Shown: piece after piece, positions 14,201 through 15,603 of the stretch | How positions within the stretch are numbered: position 1 is the stretch's first letter | Layout: each line of letters starts with the position of its first letter | Origin: Phycisphaerales bacterium | GTDB lineage: Bacteria > Planctomycetota > Phycisphaerae > Phycisphaerales > UBA1924 | Assembly: GCA_029260415.1 (NCBI GenBank) | Contig: JAJDDH010000254.1 | Span: 1-15,603 of the forward strand | Reading direction: 5' to 3' | Length of the DNA: 15,603 nucleotides | The notes under the pieces: generated by a model | Database searches by the model: none | Told to the model about the DNA's origin: nothing | What the model saw: the letters and a program-made list of their open reading frames with translations, nothing else | Position numbers and translations under genes: made by a program

Positions 14201-14414
14201 CATCACGCTTGAAGACGAGACCGGTATCGCGAACCTCGTGGTCTGGCCCAAGGTGTACGAACGGTTCCGCCGTATCGTGCGTTTGAGCAAAGGGATCATC
14301 GTCAGCGGCAAGGTTGAGCGCGAGGGTGAGGTCGTGCATGTTCATGCACGCCAGATGAAGAGCCTGGACGAGGACCTGCAGGGACTCGCCGCGGGATCAC
14401 GAGATTTCCATTAG
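11208..14414 (+). CDS. dnaE2: Error-prone DNA polymerase III alpha subunit DnaE2 (ImuC)
   Basis: The 1068-residue C-family polymerase matches ImuC/DnaE2 throughout. A 30-residue Pro/Arg-rich leader precedes a PHP domain (about 31-230). The palm carries the catalytic PDIDIDF motif with Asp407 and Asp409 and the third Asp at 557 (KVDCLGL), matching E. coli DnaE positions 401, 403 and 555. Fingers (VGVFQIESRAQMSMLP, VRPGPIQGKMVHPYL) and a C-terminal OB fold (about 976-1060) follow, and it ends in the usual SRDFH. PHP metal ligands are lost: the HxH position reads GGT (37-39) and the usual His in NDVHYH is Leu217. That pattern also occurs in proteobacterial ImuC proteins, so proofreading by this domain is unlikely. 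It replicates past lesions together with ImuA and ImuB. TTG 11208 has a perfect SD; GTG 11298 would start directly at the PHP domain but has a poorly spaced SD. Confidence 0.95.
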   Translation: MPGEPPPKPRAHPFRKRSPGAPRPRRAAGGVKFAELGGTSNFTFLTGASHPDELVREAARLGYVAAAIADVNTLAGIVRAHVAAKEVGIPLAVGSRLRLSESGNLEILVYPTSRDAYAGLCRLLTLGKRRAPKGECYLSLHDLIEHSDGLLGAVVPPSVLDDRFIETLDGLRGAFDAGRLSLIASISYGPNDADRLRQLDALSRHASVPLTASNDVLYHCPQRRPLQDVLTCIRHSCTIEQAGFKLNPNAERHLKPPGEMLRLFAGYEAAVSRSAEIAQRAAAFSLDELCYEYPVEPCPEGLTPITYLRQRAFAGAHRRYPVGIPARVRESLDRELALIEELRYEPYFLTVDEIVGFARSRGILCQGRGGAANSAVCYCLGITEVDPSRFQLLFERFVSRERGEPPDIDIDFEHERREEVIQHIYEKYGRDRAALTAEVISYRGRSAVRDVGKAMGLSLDRVDTLAKNLDQWGGSLCEDRLRELGMNPADPTLRQVITLTNQLRGFPRHLSQHVGGFVITRTPLHDLVPIENAAMDDRTVIEWDKDDIDAMGMLKVDCLGLGMLTCIRKSLDMLHDAKGLDLSVPTILSDHAEDPFVYEMIQHADTVGVFQIESRAQMSMLPRLRPENFYDLVIEVAIVRPGPIQGKMVHPYLKRRIGEEPVTYPNKDIEDVLGRTLGVPLFQEQAMRLAIVAAGFTPDEADRLRRAMAAWKRKGDAIFGFGQKLISGMIDRGYPREFAERCFEQIKGFSEYGFPESHAASFALLVYVSSWLKHYEPAAFAAALINSQPMGFYRPAQIVRDAQEHGVEVRPVDVNHSAWDCSLEDGGAALRLGMRLTKGLAEGDADRITASVQSRGAFDSINTLWRASDVSVRGLRRLAEADAFGSMGLNRREALWAVKPLRDEPMPLFERSDTPDDEGGEKLPIAEPYTRVVEDYSTTGLSLKAHPVSFLRADLGRAGVTPAGDLRSEQQCPNGRHVTLAGVVLVRQRPGTASGVVFITLEDETGIANLVVWPKVYERFRRIVRLSKGIIVSGKVEREGEVVHVHARQMKSLDEDLQGLAAGSRDFH

Positions 14415-14789
14415 TCACCCTGCTCAGGAAGCCCTGCGGCTTTGCGCCCCCCGCACAGTGCATCAGCTGTAAGCCCGAATGTGTCCGCCTCAGTCAGCGT
14501 GATCTGGGTTCGACCCGCGGTCTTCTCGTCCAGACCGCTCCGATCGAGGCAGAGCCGAACCCGCACGGGGTCCCAGAGGGATTGAGACGCATCTCGGTCG
14601 CCCTGCTCCAGGACCAAGCCGGTCGGTGGGGCGAGCAACCCGCGAGACTACCGACGACTTGTCCGCTCCAAGGGGCCTTGGCGACTTTCCGGGTCGGATC
14701 AGATTCTTTCTGAGGAGGTGACAGATCGCACTCCTGAGCGTGGTAGTCGTGGTAGAGCCTCCCTCGCGGGGCGAACCAAGGAGCGAGCC
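14415..14789. other. 375-base intergenic region after dnaE2
   Basis: No gene is recognised with confidence. A minus-strand frame of 75 codons (TTG at 14638 to TAA at 14411-14413) has about 71 percent G/C at third positions and an unbiased-looking translation. Its stop interleaves with the dnaE2 stop as TTAG, but it has no ribosome binding site and no family match, and a TAG stop lies 12 bases before its start. CCAAG and CTTGG (14668-14672, 14677-14681) form a small hairpin. A strong GAGGAGGTGA at 14712-14721 resembles a ribosome binding site but no start codon is suitably placed after it. No clear terminator for the imu cassette is visible. Confidence 0.5.
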
Positions 14790-15603
14790 ATGCAACTCCA
14801 GATCCGAGCCTTACTCATTGCCAGCATCGCCGCGGCCGCAGCCAACGCCCAGGTCACAGTCATGATGAGCCAGGACGCCTCGTCCGGGGTCGGGAACGCC
14901 GACAGCGTCATCAGCAGCAGCCAGGCGACCAGCGATTTCGGGCGTTGGACGGCATTCACATCCGCCGCCTCAGATCTCGTCGCGAGCGACACCAACAACG
15001 CCTGGGACGTCTTCGTCCGCGACCGTGCCGGCAGTTCCACACTCCGGGTCAGTGTGTCCTCTTCTGGCGCCCAGGCGACGGGCGACTCAGGGTGGGGCGG
15101 CAACGCGGGGACGTTCCAGGAGGGCGTCGCCATCTCGCCTCTCGGTCGGTACGTGGTCTTCCCGTCGCGGGCCTCGGGCCTGGTGACGGGCGCTTCCAAC
15201 GTCTTCAGCGACATCTACCTCCACGACCGTGACGCTGATCTGGACGGCACTCTCGACGAACCCGGCGCGGTGAGCACCGTCCGCGTAACGGTCTCCACGA
15301 TCGGCGGCAATCCCAACGGCAACAGCCACTCGCCCTCGGTCAGCGACAATGGCGTAGTGGTCTTCGCGTCCGACGCGTCCAACCTCGTGTCCGCGGACGC
15401 CAACGGGATGACCGACGTGTTCGCCTGGGACGGAAGCTCTATCAGCCGCCTGAGCGTGGACACCGCCGGTGGTGACGCCGACGGACCGAGCCTCGCCCCC
15501 CTCATCGCTGCCGACGGCGATCACCTCGTCTTCTCGAGCGACGCGACCGATCTGGTCTCAGGTGACACAAACTCGGCGACCGATGTGTTCGCCTTGAGCC
15601 TTA
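14790..15603 (+). CDS. Secreted TolB-like beta-propeller protein (partial, C-terminus off the right edge)
   Basis: The frame is open from ATG 14790 to the window end, giving 271 residues. A signal peptide is clear: hydrophobic core RALLIASIAAAAA and cleavage after ANA, before QV. The mature part consists of propeller-blade repeats of the type (V)FxSxASDLVxxDTNxxxDVFxxD, with WTAFTSAASDLVASDTNNAWDV, YVVFPSRASGLV, VVVFASDASNLVSADANGMTDVF and LVFSSDATDLVSGDTNSATDVF-like units (the first and last run slightly past those letters). One blade carries an insert, RDADLDGTLDEPG, resembling a calcium-binding loop. Such proteins are exported; their ligands are generally unknown. AAGGAG at 14778-14783, 6 bases upstream, supports the start. 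The frame stays open upstream to a GTG at 14718, but that would bury the signal peptide and has a badly spaced SD. A separate transcript from the imu cassette is likely. Confidence 0.82.
   Translation, partial: MQLQIRALLIASIAAAAANAQVTVMMSQDASSGVGNADSVISSSQATSDFGRWTAFTSAASDLVASDTNNAWDVFVRDRAGSSTLRVSVSSSGAQATGDSGWGGNAGTFQEGVAISPLGRYVVFPSRASGLVTGASNVFSDIYLHDRDADLDGTLDEPGAVSTVRVTVSTIGGNPNGNSHSPSVSDNGVVVFASDASNLVSADANGMTDVFAWDGSSISRLSVDTAGGDADGPSLAPLIAADGDHLVFSSDATDLVSGDTNSATDVFALSL

Noticed and set aside
14505..14520. GGGTTCGACCC, resembling a tRNA T-arm
   Set aside because: The surrounding bases do not form the T-stem with a proper 7-base loop, and no acceptor, D or anticodon arms can be drawn.
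14712..14721. GAGGAGGTGA, a very strong ribosome-binding-like sequence
   Set aside because: No ATG, GTG or TTG lies 5-10 bases after it in a useful frame. The GTG inside it (14718) is in frame with the propeller gene but has no spacing to an SD and would add a charged leader before the signal peptide.

Overview
The window is high-GC bacterial DNA with dense coding, several TTG starts, and gene content that suggests a planctomycete, possibly of the Phycisphaerales. The hints are the succinate-dehydrogenase-type membrane protein at the left edge, the secreted beta-propeller with a Ca-loop-like acidic insert at the right edge, and a DnaE2 mutagenesis cassette in this context. The lineage call is an inference; no rRNA or marker gene is present.

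Layout. Positions 1-601 (minus) hold the N-terminal 200 residues of a membrane protein with the conserved CYYYRxAYYKAF and FPLIxQNIHRY motifs seen beside sdhA/sdhB in several phyla. A 661-base gap (602-1262) has no convincing gene but contains a run of stem-loops. At 1263-1865 (plus) lies a membrane protein with two N-terminal zinc ribbons. It converges, with a 4-base stop overlap, on a 7-TM protein with a beta-rich C-terminal domain (1862-2860, minus).

The most unusual part is 2911-8580 (plus), a tightly coupled three-gene unit: a zinc-ribbon/multi-TM/beta-domain protein; a giant (about 1400 aa) membrane protein with Ig-like N-terminal domains, roughly 400 residues of coiled coil and further TM blocks; and a 110-aa helical protein ending in a zinc ribbon. 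The first gene appears to be read from a leaderless promoter, and a hairpin terminator lies 122 bases after the last gene. I recognise no catalytic motif in any of the three and cannot match the set to a described system. A membrane-bound scaffold or tether assembled through zinc ribbons and coiled coil is the most economical guess.

Positions 8991-14414 (plus) are a complete imuA-imuB-dnaE2 (imuC) mutagenic translesion-synthesis cassette. imuA and imuB overlap by 86 bases, and the imuB stop codon sits inside the Shine-Dalgarno sequence of dnaE2. ImuB should act as the polymerase-dead adaptor, ImuA as the RecA-like accessory factor and DnaE2 as the error-prone polymerase. No LexA box that I recognise lies upstream. 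After a 375-base gap, a secreted TolB-like beta-propeller protein starts at 14790 and leaves the window.

A recurrent signal is TAnnnT, then 6 bases, then ATG. It precedes three of the genes that lack a Shine-Dalgarno sequence (2860 minus, 2911 plus, 8991 plus) and points to leaderless transcription in this organism.
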